DNA from: Coriobacteriaceae bacterium
Lineage (GTDB): Bacteria; Actinomycetota; Coriobacteriia; Coriobacteriales; Coriobacteriaceae
Length of the DNA stretch: 64,000 nt
Direction: 5' to 3'
NCBI GenBank assembly: GCA_902399975.1
Contig: CABOHA010000003.1
Span: 124,001 to 188,000, forward strand
The notes beneath the pieces were generated by a model. It had not been told where the DNA came from and searched no databases. It saw nothing but the letters and a program-made list of their open reading frames with translations. Each line of letters starts with the position of its first letter. The stretch's first letter is position 1. This document shows positions 17,887-26,080 of the stretch, one piece after another. The translations under genes and the position numbers were made by a program.

Positions 17887-18966
17887 ATGAGCGCTCGCGT
17901 AACCATGAAGGACATAGCCGCCGAGCTTGGCGTTTCCATCAATACCGTGCACAAGGCCCTGACGGGTAAGGCCGGCGTGAGCGAATCCGTGCGCTCCAAG
18001 GTGAATGCTAAGGCTGAGGCCATGGGTTACCATCGCAATACGAGTGCCTCGAGCCTGCGCCGCAAGGATATCAACCTGGTGTTTTGCCTGCCCCGCGCAT
18101 CGCGCGAGGGGGCGTACTTTTTCCGTTACCTTTGGGAAGGCTGCAACCGCTTTGAGCAGGAGGTCATCGATCAGGGCATTACGGTTGAGCGCGTAGAATT
18201 TGGCGTGGGCGGCTACGCCGATGCGCTCGAGCAGATCGATGAGCGTCTGCAGGTAGGCGAGAAGATTGACGGCCTGCTTGCCTATGTTCCGGGCGATGAC
18301 CGCGCGACCGAGCTTTTGAGGCAGATTGCCGAGGCGGGCGTGGCGATTGAGCTCGTCGACGGCGACCGACCGCACCTCGATCGCCTGGGTGCCAGTCTGG
18401 CGGACTATTCCGCGGCGGGCAGCCTTATGGCAGAGCAGGCGGCTAACCTGGTCCACGCTTCTGGGGCTGACGCCCGCGTGCTTCTGTTGGCGGGCGACCC
18501 CTATACCGATTCACACTACCTGACCGCCCGCGCCTTTCATAATTACCTGCGCGAACACGATATTCCATGGCAGGTTGAGGACCTTGCCGGCGCCCATGCG
18601 CAAGTCAAACAGCTCGAGCGCGAGCTTGAGCAGCGCTTGAGTGCGCCGGATGCTCCCGAGCTCATCTGTAGCGTTTTTGCCGTTGGTTCCGAGGTGGTCG
18701 CCGACGCGCTTGTTTCAAGCGGCAAGGCCGGCAAGGTCATGGTAATCGGCAACGACCTGTTCCCCGAGAGCGCCTTGGCCTTGCGCCGTGGCATCTTTAC
18801 CAATATTGTCTATAAGGACCCGGTGAGCCTGGCCTACCGTGGCGCCAAGACCTTGGGCGAGTATCTGCTGTGGGGTAAAACTCCGGCGGAGCCCGTGCAG
18901 AAGGGTGCTGTGGAGATGGTGTTTGCCAGCAACGTCGACCGCTACTGCGAGCTTGCGGGAATTTAG
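17887..18966 (+). CDS. LacI-family transcriptional regulator
   Basis: A 359-residue regulator with an N-terminal LacI helix-turn-helix (MKDIAAELGVSINTVHKAL, residues 7-25) and a periplasmic-binding-protein-like ligand domain. The recognition helix has Asn-Thr-Val-His in place of the common ATVSR. It stands 460 bases upstream of uxaC, where GTGAACGTTCAC palindromes begin, so it is the best candidate for the repressor of the uronate regulon, but this is inference from position. Its own promoter region shows no such palindrome. RBS ACGGAG precedes the ATG. Confidence 0.9.
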   Translation: MSARVTMKDIAAELGVSINTVHKALTGKAGVSESVRSKVNAKAEAMGYHRNTSASSLRRKDINLVFCLPRASREGAYFFRYLWEGCNRFEQEVIDQGITVERVEFGVGGYADALEQIDERLQVGEKIDGLLAYVPGDDRATELLRQIAEAGVAIELVDGDRPHLDRLGASLADYSAAGSLMAEQAANLVHASGADARVLLLAGDPYTDSHYLTARAFHNYLREHDIPWQVEDLAGAHAQVKQLERELEQRLSAPDAPELICSVFAVGSEVVADALVSSGKAGKVMVIGNDLFPESALALRRGIFTNIVYKDPVSLAYRGAKTLGEYLLWGKTPAEPVQKGAVEMVFASNVDRYCELAGI

Positions 18967-18994
18967 CCGTTTAGTCAGGTACCCCCTCTTGCGA

Positions 18995-19187
18995 CGTGCA
19001 TTTTTTGGAGTATTCAGCAATGGCGTGTCCCGAAAGAGGTTAGGACGACTGTTTTAAGTGCCCCCGATGGCGTAATTCGCCATCGGGGGCATTTATTTAT
19101 GCCGATTGGGCGCAATATGAGCATCAGATAGGGCTTCGAAGACGGTGCGCGGTGCGCTCCGATGCTGAATACTCCCAAAAATGCACG
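18995..19187. repeat. Inverted repeat pair around the LacI terminator
   Basis: CGTGCATTTTTTGGAGTATT (from 18995) continues as CAGCA and recurs in reverse complement at 19163-19187 with one mismatch in about 25 bases. The arms enclose 143 bases that include the LacI terminator. Confidence 0.7.
19059..19100 (+). terminator. Terminator after the LacI-family gene
   Basis: TGCCCCCGATGGCG pairs perfectly with CGCCATCGGGGGCA and is followed by TTTATTTAT. Confidence 0.88.
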
Positions 19188-19282
19188 GCGGAACATGACC
19201 CACCTGGCTAAAGCGCTCAAGTTCGGTATTCGGGGACGCCTGCCAATTCGCAATACATACAAGTCGCGGCTCCAGTAACCGT

Positions 19283-19306
19283 TGAACGGGCAAAATCGAC
19301 CGTTCA
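19283..19306 (+). promoter_or_regulatory. TGAACGG-N10-CCGTTCA element upstream of uxaC
   Basis: Perfect 7-base inverted half-sites 10 bases apart. The same arrangement occurs at 24232-24255 in front of the transporter gene. It may be a second regulator site or a widely spaced operator variant. Confidence 0.5.
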
Positions 19307-19320
19307 CCCCATGGTGGTTA

Positions 19321-19372
19321 GGTGAACGTTCACCTTTTAAGTCGCAATGAATTAGTATAGTGAACGTTCACC
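19321..19372 (+). promoter_or_regulatory. Two GTGAACGTTCAC operators at the uxaC promoter
   Basis: GGTGAACGTTCACC at 19321-19334 and GTGAACGTTCACC at 19360-19372, 39 bases apart centre to centre, flank a TAGTAT -10-like box at about 19354. A LacI-type repressor bound to both would cover the promoter. Confidence 0.75.
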
Positions 19373-19425
19373 TAGAGGATAACGAGCGCATCGTGCGCCC
19401 GCTCCGCCAACAAAGGGGTTGTTTG

Positions 19426-20853
19426 ATGAAAAACTTCATGGACGATCAGGATTTCCTGCTGAGCACCAAAACCGGTGAGGAGCTGTTCCACAACTTTGCC
19501 GAGGGCATGCCCATCGTTGACTACCACTGCCACATTTCTCCCAAGGAGATCTGGGACGACAAGCGTTTTGAGAACATCACCGAGGTTTGGCTGGGCGGTG
19601 ACCACTACAAGTGGCGCCTGATGCGTGCCAACGGCGTCGACGAGCGCTTCATTACCGGCGATGCCCCTGCTCGCGAGAAGTTCCAGAAGTGGGCCGAGAC
19701 CCTGGGCCGTTGTGTGGGCAACCCCGTCTTTGAGTGGAGCCACCTGGAGCTTAAGCGTTACTTTGGCTACGAGGGCGTCCTGAACGGCAAAACCGCTCAG
19801 GAGGTCTGGGACCTTGCCAACGCCAAGCTCGCTGAGGCCAGCTTTACCTGCCGCAACCTGATCAAGCAGTCCAACGTCCGCATGATCTGCACTACCGACG
19901 ACCCCGCCGACAGCTTTGAGTGGCACAAGAAGATTGCCGCCGACGACAGTTTTGACGTTCAGGTCGTTCCCGCCATGCGCCCCGATGCCGCCCTGCGCAT
20001 CGAGCGTGGCCAGGAGTTCGCCGACTACTGCAAGCATCTCTCCGAGGTTGCTGGCGTTGAGATCAGCGACTTCGAGGGCATGAAGGCTGCCATCTCCAAG
20101 CGCTACGACGTTGCCCACGAGCTGGGCTGCCGCGCTTCCGACCACGCGCTCGACTACGTTATGTACGTTCCGGCTACCGCCGACGAGATCGAGACTATCT
20201 TTGCCAAGGGCCTTGCCGCCGAGCCGCTTGCCGAGGACGAGGTCCTCAAGTACAAGACGGCCTTTATGCAGTTCGTCGCCGGCGAGTATGTCCGCCTTGG
20301 CTGGGCCATGCAGCTGCACTTTGGCTGCAAGCGTGACAACAACCGCGCTATGTTCGCCAAGCTCGGTCCCGACACCGGCTACGACTGCGTCTCCAACTAC
20401 ACGCCGTCCGACCAGCTGGCCGATTTCCTCAACTCCATCCAGGAGGCCATGGGTCTGCCCAAGACCATTCTGTACAGCCTGAACCCCATCGACAACACCA
20501 TGATCGATACCGTGATGGGCTGCTTCCAGGAGGCTCCGACCGCCGGTAAGATCCAGAACGGCTCTGCCTGGTGGTTCAACGACAACGAGATCGGTATGCG
20601 CGAGCAGCTCACGGCTCTGGCTAACGAGGGCGTGCTGGGCAACTTTGTGGGCATGCTTACCGATTCCCGCTCCTTCCTGTCCTACCCGCGTCATGAGTAC
20701 TTCCGTCGCGTGCTGTGCGGCGTGATCGGCGAGTGGGTCGAGCAGGGCAAGTATCCGGCCGACATGGAGCTGCTGGGAGCCATCGTGCGCGACATTAGCT
20801 ACAACAACGCGGTCCGCTACTTTGGCTTTGACCTGGATACCGTCGAGGCCTAA
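19426..20853 (+). CDS. uxaC: Glucuronate/galacturonate isomerase
   Basis: Uronate isomerase (amidohydrolase superfamily) converting D-galacturonate to tagaturonate and D-glucuronate to fructuronate, the first step of hexuronate use. 475 residues, as usual. The N-terminal metal motif DYHCHISPKEIWDDK is visible at about residues 30-44; AMQLHFGCKRDNN near residue 305 and DSRSFLSYPRHEYFRR near 410 are also family hallmarks. The ATG at 19426 is chosen because AAAGGGG precedes it and the family starts there; the upstream in-frame ATG lies in the operator. First gene of uxaC-uxaB-uxaA, with operators in its promoter. Confidence 0.95.
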   Translation: MKNFMDDQDFLLSTKTGEELFHNFAEGMPIVDYHCHISPKEIWDDKRFENITEVWLGGDHYKWRLMRANGVDERFITGDAPAREKFQKWAETLGRCVGNPVFEWSHLELKRYFGYEGVLNGKTAQEVWDLANAKLAEASFTCRNLIKQSNVRMICTTDDPADSFEWHKKIAADDSFDVQVVPAMRPDAALRIERGQEFADYCKHLSEVAGVEISDFEGMKAAISKRYDVAHELGCRASDHALDYVMYVPATADEIETIFAKGLAAEPLAEDEVLKYKTAFMQFVAGEYVRLGWAMQLHFGCKRDNNRAMFAKLGPDTGYDCVSNYTPSDQLADFLNSIQEAMGLPKTILYSLNPIDNTMIDTVMGCFQEAPTAGKIQNGSAWWFNDNEIGMREQLTALANEGVLGNFVGMLTDSRSFLSYPRHEYFRRVLCGVIGEWVEQGKYPADMELLGAIVRDISYNNAVRYFGFDLDTVEA

Positions 20854-20878
20854 ACCCGCATCGAATCACACCGAACTC

Positions 20879-20912
20879 GGGAGCGCCGTTGCCACACGCG
20901 GCGCCCCCGTTT
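20879..20912 (+). terminator. Intercistronic hairpin between uxaC and uxaB
   Basis: GGGAGCGCCG faces CGGCGCCCCC (one mismatch) and is followed by GTTTT. It may lower expression of the distal genes or protect mRNA ends. Confidence 0.45.
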
Positions 20913-20949
20913 TGCCTGCACGCTAACAGCAATCTAAGGAGAGACATCG

Positions 20950-22464
20950 ATGGAGAACATCAGCTACGAGACGCTCGAGAAGATCGGCTACAAGGGCTAC
21001 CTGCTGCCCAAGGACGCGCCCGAGAAGGTTCTGCAGTTTGGCGAGGGCAATTTCCTGCGCGCCTTCGTCGACCGCTTCTTTGACATGGGCAACGAGGCAA
21101 CCGGCTGGAACGGCAAGGTTGTCATGGTCCAGCCCATCAGCGGTGCCTTTGGCTTTGCCGACGGCATTAACGCTCAGGATGACCTGTACACCGTGCTGGT
21201 GCGCGGCAAGGAGAGCGGCAACACGGTCGACGAGTCCCGTGTGATCAGCGCCTGCAGCCGCTGCCTCAATCCGTATCGCGAGGACGACTACCGCGCCATG
21301 ATGGAGGTCGCCGTCTCCGACGATTTGGAGATTATCGTCTCCAACACCACCGAGGCCGGTATCGCTTACGATCCGTCCTGCAAGGCCGACGACATGCCGC
21401 CCGCGAGCTTCCCCGCCAAGCTTGCCCAGGTGCTCCACACCCGCTGGGCCGCCGGCAAGCCGGGCGTCATCGTGCTCGCCTGTGAGCTCATCGATCACAA
21501 CGGCGAGGAGCTGCTGCGCATCATGAACCAGTACGTGAGCGACTGGGGCTGGGAGGACGAGTTTGCGCAGTGGATGGCCAACGACTGCACCGTCTGCACC
21601 ACGCTCGTCGACACTATCGTCCCCGGCCGTATCCGCGACCCCAAGGAGGCCGCTGCCGTGGCCGAGCGCCTGGGCTACGAGGATCCCTTCCTGGCCGTGC
21701 GCGAGCCCTTCCAGATGTGGGGTATCCAGGGCGATGAGTCGCTCAAGGAGCGTCTGCCCTTCGTGAAGGCCGGCCTGCCGGGCGTCTTTGTGACCCCCGA
21801 TGTCACCCCGTACAAGAAGCGCAAGGTCCGCATCCTCAACGGCGCCCACACTGCCTTTGTTCCGGGTTCCTGGGTTGCCGGCTTTGACATCGTGCGCGAT
21901 TGCATGCATGACGAGACCGTTCGCGGCTTCATGAACACCATGCTCTACGACGAGGTCATCCCGACGCTTGCCGCCGATCTTGATGTCGAGGACTGCAAGG
22001 CCTTTGCCGCCGCCGTCGAGAACCGCTTCGACAACCCGTTTATCGACCACGCGCTGCTCTCCATTTGCCTCAACTCAACCGCCAAATGGCGTGCTCGCGA
22101 CCTGCCCACGCTCAAGGACTATGTTGCCGAGACCGGCAACCTGCCCAAGTGCCTGGCGACGAGCCTCGCTACGCTCATTGCCTTCTATACGCAGGAGCTC
22201 GTTGCTCGCGAGGGCGATGGCCTGCACCTGCGCCGCGCCGACGGCACCGAGTACACCGCTCAGGACGATGCCTTCGTGCTCGATTTCTACGCCGCCCACG
22301 CCGGTGCAGACGATGCCGAGCTGGTGCACGACGTGCTCAGCAACGAGCAGATGTGGGGCGAGGACCTTACGCAGATCGCCGGCCTTGAGGAGTTTGTCGT
22401 CAACGCGCTTGCCGTTGTGCGCGCTGAGGGCGCCAAGCAGGCATTTGCCAACGCCCAGGCCTAA
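20950..22464 (+). CDS. uxaB: Tagaturonate reductase (altronate oxidoreductase)
   Basis: NADH-dependent mannitol dehydrogenase-family enzyme that reduces tagaturonate to altronate. 504 residues. The opening VLQFGEGNFLRAFVDRFFD (about residues 28-46) holds the Rossmann start typical of UxaB; SNTTEAGIAY and the catalytic region with KKRKVRILNGAHTA (about residue 290) follow. The similar UxuB (fructuronate reductase) is possible, but the neighbouring altronate dehydratase supports UxaB. RBS AAGGAG is well placed. Confidence 0.92.
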   Translation: MENISYETLEKIGYKGYLLPKDAPEKVLQFGEGNFLRAFVDRFFDMGNEATGWNGKVVMVQPISGAFGFADGINAQDDLYTVLVRGKESGNTVDESRVISACSRCLNPYREDDYRAMMEVAVSDDLEIIVSNTTEAGIAYDPSCKADDMPPASFPAKLAQVLHTRWAAGKPGVIVLACELIDHNGEELLRIMNQYVSDWGWEDEFAQWMANDCTVCTTLVDTIVPGRIRDPKEAAAVAERLGYEDPFLAVREPFQMWGIQGDESLKERLPFVKAGLPGVFVTPDVTPYKKRKVRILNGAHTAFVPGSWVAGFDIVRDCMHDETVRGFMNTMLYDEVIPTLAADLDVEDCKAFAAAVENRFDNPFIDHALLSICLNSTAKWRARDLPTLKDYVAETGNLPKCLATSLATLIAFYTQELVAREGDGLHLRRADGTEYTAQDDAFVLDFYAAHAGADDAELVHDVLSNEQMWGEDLTQIAGLEEFVVNALAVVRAEGAKQAFANAQA

Positions 22465-22474
22465 ATCCTTCTGT

Positions 22475-22500
22475 GCGCCCGCCGGGCAACTGGCGGGCGC
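22475..22500 (+). promoter_or_regulatory. Intercistronic hairpin between uxaB and uxaA
   Basis: GCGCCCGCC pairs with GGCGGGCGC over an 8-base loop, without a T-run; probably an mRNA stabiliser or processing site. Confidence 0.45.
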
Positions 22501-22542
22501 CCGCTGACTTCTGCTCAACCTGTAGGGTTAGGACTCTTTGTA

Positions 22543-24027
22543 ATGAATACTATCCAGATCAATCCGGCCGACAACGTGATCGTCGCGCTGTCGCCGCTTG
22601 CCAAGGGCACCGCCGTCGCGGTTCCCGGGGTGGGCGAGGTCGTGGCCGCGGAGGATATTCCGCAGGGCCACAAGATGGCCGTGCGCGCCATTGCGGCGGG
22701 GGAGGACGTCGTCAAGTACGGTCTTCCTATCGGCCACGTGACGGGCGACATCCAGCCCGGTCAGTGGCTTCATACGCATAACGTCAAGACCAACCTTTCG
22801 GGCGAGGTCGAGTACGCTTACAACCCGACGCATCCGGTCGTTGAGCCGGTTGAGCCCGAGACCTTTATGGGCTTCCGCCGCGCTGACGGCCGCGCCGCCA
22901 CGCGCAACGAGCTGTGGATCATCCCCACGGTCGGCTGCGTCAACGAGGTCGCACGTGCCATGTGCGAGCAGGCTCAGGATCTGGTCGAGGGCTCGCTGGA
23001 GGGCGTTTACTACTTCCCGCATCCCTTTGGCTGCTCGCAGACCGGTGCCGACCATGCCCAGACGCGCCGTCTGCTGGTGGCGCTCTCGCGTCACGCAAAC
23101 GCTGCGGGTGTGCTGTTCCTGTCCCTCGGTTGCGAAAACTGCACGCACCAGCAGGTACTCGACGAGCTCGGTGACTTCGATCGCGAGCGCGTTCGATTCC
23201 TCGCCTGCCAGGATGTAGCCGACGAGCAGGTCGAGGGTCACAAGATCCTGTACGAGCTTGCCGACCTGGCCAAGCAGGCCAAGCGTGAGCCCATTCCTGC
23301 CTCCGAGCTGGTCATTGGCCTTAAGTGCGGCGGCTCTGACGGTCTTTCGGGCATTACCGCCAACCCCACGATCGGTCGCGTGAGCGATATGGTCGTCGCC
23401 CGCGGCGGCACGTCGGTGCTCACCGAGGTGCCCGAGATGTTTGGCGCGGAGAGCATTCTGCTCGATCGTTGCGAGAGCCAGGACGTCTTCAATGCCGCCT
23501 CCGACATGCTCAACGGCTTTAAGGACTACTTTATCAGCCACGGCGAGGTCGTCTATGAGAACCCGAGCCCCGGCAACAAGGACGGCGGCATTACCACGCT
23601 CGAGGACAAGAGCTGCGGCTGCGTGCAAAAGGGCGGATCTGCCCCCATCGTCGACGTGCTGCCGTATGCCGGTCAGGCTACCAAGCATGGCCTGAACATG
23701 CTGTGCGGTCCGGGCAACGACATGGTATCCACCACGGCCCTGACGGCTGCCGGCTGCCACGTAATCCTGTTCTCGACCGGCCGCGGCACGCCGTTTGGCG
23801 CACCGGCGCCTACACTCAAGGTGTTCACCAACCAGCGTCTGTGCGACCACAAGGCCAACTGGATGGACTTTAACGCCGGCGTGGTCGCCACGGGCGAGCG
23901 TACGCTCGACGAGGCTGCCCACGACCTGTACCAGCTGGTGCTAGAAACGGCGAGCGGCAAGCTTACGAGTGCCGAGCGTCGCGGCTGCCACGAGATCAGC
24001 ATTTGGAAGGATGGCGTCTGCCTGTAG
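22543..24027 (+). CDS. uxaA: Altronate dehydratase
   Basis: Dehydrates altronate to 2-keto-3-deoxygluconate (KDG). 494 residues with the N-terminal SAF domain (about residues 10-90, ending GQWLHTHNVKTNL), then the large catalytic domain with GFRRADGRAATRN, FPHPFGCSQTGADHAQT, LGCENC, LKCGGSDGLSG and EDKSCGCVQKGG, whose cysteines bind the iron needed for activity. Product KDG is phosphorylated by the KdgK at 43347. It closes the uxa operon; a terminator follows at 24061. Confidence 0.95.
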   Translation: MNTIQINPADNVIVALSPLAKGTAVAVPGVGEVVAAEDIPQGHKMAVRAIAAGEDVVKYGLPIGHVTGDIQPGQWLHTHNVKTNLSGEVEYAYNPTHPVVEPVEPETFMGFRRADGRAATRNELWIIPTVGCVNEVARAMCEQAQDLVEGSLEGVYYFPHPFGCSQTGADHAQTRRLLVALSRHANAAGVLFLSLGCENCTHQQVLDELGDFDRERVRFLACQDVADEQVEGHKILYELADLAKQAKREPIPASELVIGLKCGGSDGLSGITANPTIGRVSDMVVARGGTSVLTEVPEMFGAESILLDRCESQDVFNAASDMLNGFKDYFISHGEVVYENPSPGNKDGGITTLEDKSCGCVQKGGSAPIVDVLPYAGQATKHGLNMLCGPGNDMVSTTALTAAGCHVILFSTGRGTPFGAPAPTLKVFTNQRLCDHKANWMDFNAGVVATGERTLDEAAHDLYQLVLETASGKLTSAERRGCHEISIWKDGVCL

Positions 24028-24060
24028 CGGTAAATGGGTTCGCATAGGGCGCTATTGACC

Positions 24061-24100
24061 ATGGCCCCGTCGGGAGTGTTTCCGGCGGGGCCATGTTTGT
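24061..24100 (+). terminator. Terminator of the uxa operon
   Basis: ATGGCCCCGTCGGGA pairs with TCCGGCGGGGCCAT (one G-T pair) and is followed by GTTTGTTCT. Confidence 0.8.
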
Positions 24101-24148
24101 TCTGTCTGTTCGGGCGTGTCTTCCTGAGGGTACGGGAGCGGCGAAAAC

Positions 24149-24323
24149 AATAAACGTTCACCTAATCGACCTCAAATTTAAACCCACTCAATACCCATGT
24201 AATCGTGATTTTTTTCAAGTCAGATGTCCGTTTAACGGCAAAAAACGACCGTTCAAGGATAATATACAAGTGAACGTTCACCTATCATATGCAATCGAGC
24301 ATAATCTAGCTAAACGTTCACCC
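24149..24323 (+). promoter_or_regulatory. Operator cluster at the hexuronide transporter promoter
   Basis: Three sites match the GTGAACGTTCAC family: TAAACGTTCACC at about 24151-24162, GTGAACGTTCACC at 24270-24282 (the best), and TAAACGTTCACCC at 24311-24323. TTAACGG-N10-CCGTTCA lies at 24232-24255. A GGATAATATAC -10-like stretch at 24257-24267 abuts the central operator, so a bound repressor would block transcription. Confidence 0.7.
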
Positions 24324-24406
24324 TACGAGTGGGCGATATGCAGACAGACATCGGTATGGACTCCAATGTCTTGTTACAAGACAATCGAGAAAAGAGAGGG
24401 AGCTCG

Positions 24407-25966
24407 ATGACTAACAAGATCGGTAAAAAGCGCAAGATCACATTCTGGACGCGCTTGGGCTTTGGTATGGGCGGCATGCTCAACTCCGGTGCCCTGAGCT
24501 TTACGCACAGCTACATGGTGCTGTTCCTGTCCACGGAGTGCGGTCTGTCCGCAGGCGAGGCTGCGCTGATCAGCTCGTTCGCCATCTATCTCAACGCCAT
24601 TCTGTGCCCGCTCATGGGCTTTGTGGCCGATAACTTCTACGCTACCAAGATCGGCCGCATCTTTGGCCGCCGCCGTTTCTGGATCTTGCTGGCTATCCCG
24701 ATGATGGTCGCCGAGCCGCTCATCTTTGTGGCTACGCCGTTTGGTTTCCCGTACTACTTTGTGTTGTACCTGATCTACAACGTCGCGTACACGTTCTGCA
24801 CCGCCAACCTGTCGCCGCTTACCATCGAGATGACCGATGACTTCAAGGAGCGTACGTACCTCACCGGCTACAAGCACCTCTTTGGTAACGCCGCCGGCTT
24901 CCTGATGGCAGCACTCGTCGGCTTTGGCTTTGGCACCTTCGGCGAGACCAACCCGTTCAGCTACTTCATCATCGCTACGATTAACGCTTCGGTCATGGCA
25001 ATCTCGCTGCTGTGCGTGTACCTGTCCACGTGGGAGCACACCCCCGAGGAGGTCGCTCAGGAGAAGATCGAGAGCGTCGGCGAGGGTATCAAGAAGTTTT
25101 TCATCGACGTTATCTCTACCTTCCGCAACAAGTCCTTCCGCAAGGTCCTGTATGCGCAGGTCTCCACGAAGCTCGCCGCTGCCTGCTGGTCTGCGTGCCT
25201 GTCCTTCTTCATCGTCTACTGTCTGCAGATTCCTAAGTCCTACGAGTCCGTGATGGAGATGCCCGGCAAGGTCGTCGCTATCGTCTGCACCGCCATCTGG
25301 GTCGCCCTCATGGCCAAGAAGGGCTTCCACAAGTCTTGGTACCTGGCAAACGTCGGTTGCGCCGCGTGCATCATCGCCTACAACTACTTCGCCTTTGGTC
25401 AGATCAACGGCACCTCCACGGTCGCCATCGCCATGATCGCCTACCCCATCATCTTCGCCATCTGGAAGTTCTTCTACGTTGGCTTCCAGTATCTGCCCGA
25501 TGTTCTGCTCAACTACATCCCCGATGTCGATGAGCTCATCACCCTGCGTCGTCGCGAGGGCATCTACAGCTCCGCACAGCAGCTCTGCCAGCAGATTGCC
25601 CAGGCTGTTGCCGTCAACGTATGGGCTATCGTCCTTGCTGCCTCCGGCTTCATTCAGACCGCCGGCAACAGCGACGCCGTGACCCAGCCCGCCACCGTGC
25701 CTCTGTACATCTGCGGCTACATGCTCATCGGCTGCGCCGGCTTCTTCCTGCTCGCGGCTGTCCTTGCCCGCGGCATCAAGATCGACAAGGAGCAGTGCGA
25801 CATCCTTTGCGACGAGATCCACCGTGTCAAGGAGGGTGGCAAGATGGCCGACGTCAAGCCCGAGGTCAAGGCGCTTTGCGAGGAACTCTCCGGCTTTAAG
25901 TACGAGGACTGCTTCGCCCACAACAATGTTGGCTTCCAGGACGGCAGCGTAATTCCCGCAGAGTAG
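24407..25966 (+). CDS. GPH-family sugar/hexuronide transporter
   Basis: A 519-residue polytopic membrane protein of the glycoside-pentoside-hexuronide:cation symporter group of the MFS, with twelve likely helices starting at FWTRLGFGMGGMLNSG. The signature region GFVADNFYATKIGRIFGRRRFW after helix 2 fits this group. Context makes galacturonate or short oligogalacturonides the likely cargo. The C-terminal cytoplasmic tail (about 55 residues after the last helix) is somewhat long. Start ATG at 24407 with GAGAGGGAG. It has its own promoter with operators and may be followed by the GH28 gene as a separate unit, as a terminator stands between. Confidence 0.88.
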   Translation: MTNKIGKKRKITFWTRLGFGMGGMLNSGALSFTHSYMVLFLSTECGLSAGEAALISSFAIYLNAILCPLMGFVADNFYATKIGRIFGRRRFWILLAIPMMVAEPLIFVATPFGFPYYFVLYLIYNVAYTFCTANLSPLTIEMTDDFKERTYLTGYKHLFGNAAGFLMAALVGFGFGTFGETNPFSYFIIATINASVMAISLLCVYLSTWEHTPEEVAQEKIESVGEGIKKFFIDVISTFRNKSFRKVLYAQVSTKLAAACWSACLSFFIVYCLQIPKSYESVMEMPGKVVAIVCTAIWVALMAKKGFHKSWYLANVGCAACIIAYNYFAFGQINGTSTVAIAMIAYPIIFAIWKFFYVGFQYLPDVLLNYIPDVDELITLRRREGIYSSAQQLCQQIAQAVAVNVWAIVLAASGFIQTAGNSDAVTQPATVPLYICGYMLIGCAGFFLLAAVLARGIKIDKEQCDILCDEIHRVKEGGKMADVKPEVKALCEELSGFKYEDCFAHNNVGFQDGSVIPAE

Positions 25967-25990
25967 GGCAGGCGCATCGTCCAAACCACA

Positions 25991-26034
25991 GGGCCGTGCC
26001 ACCGGAGATCCACCGGCGGGTACGGCCCTTTTTT
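25991..26034 (+). terminator. Terminator after the transporter gene
   Basis: GGGCCGT at 25991 pairs with ACGGCCC at about 26022, with a GCCACCGG/CCACCGGC-rich interior, and a T6 tail. The GH28 gene follows closely, so partial read-through is likely. Confidence 0.75.
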
Positions 26035-26080
26035 AAAAACGAGTAGTATGAACTTCTGATTACATTTGAGGGAGAGACCC

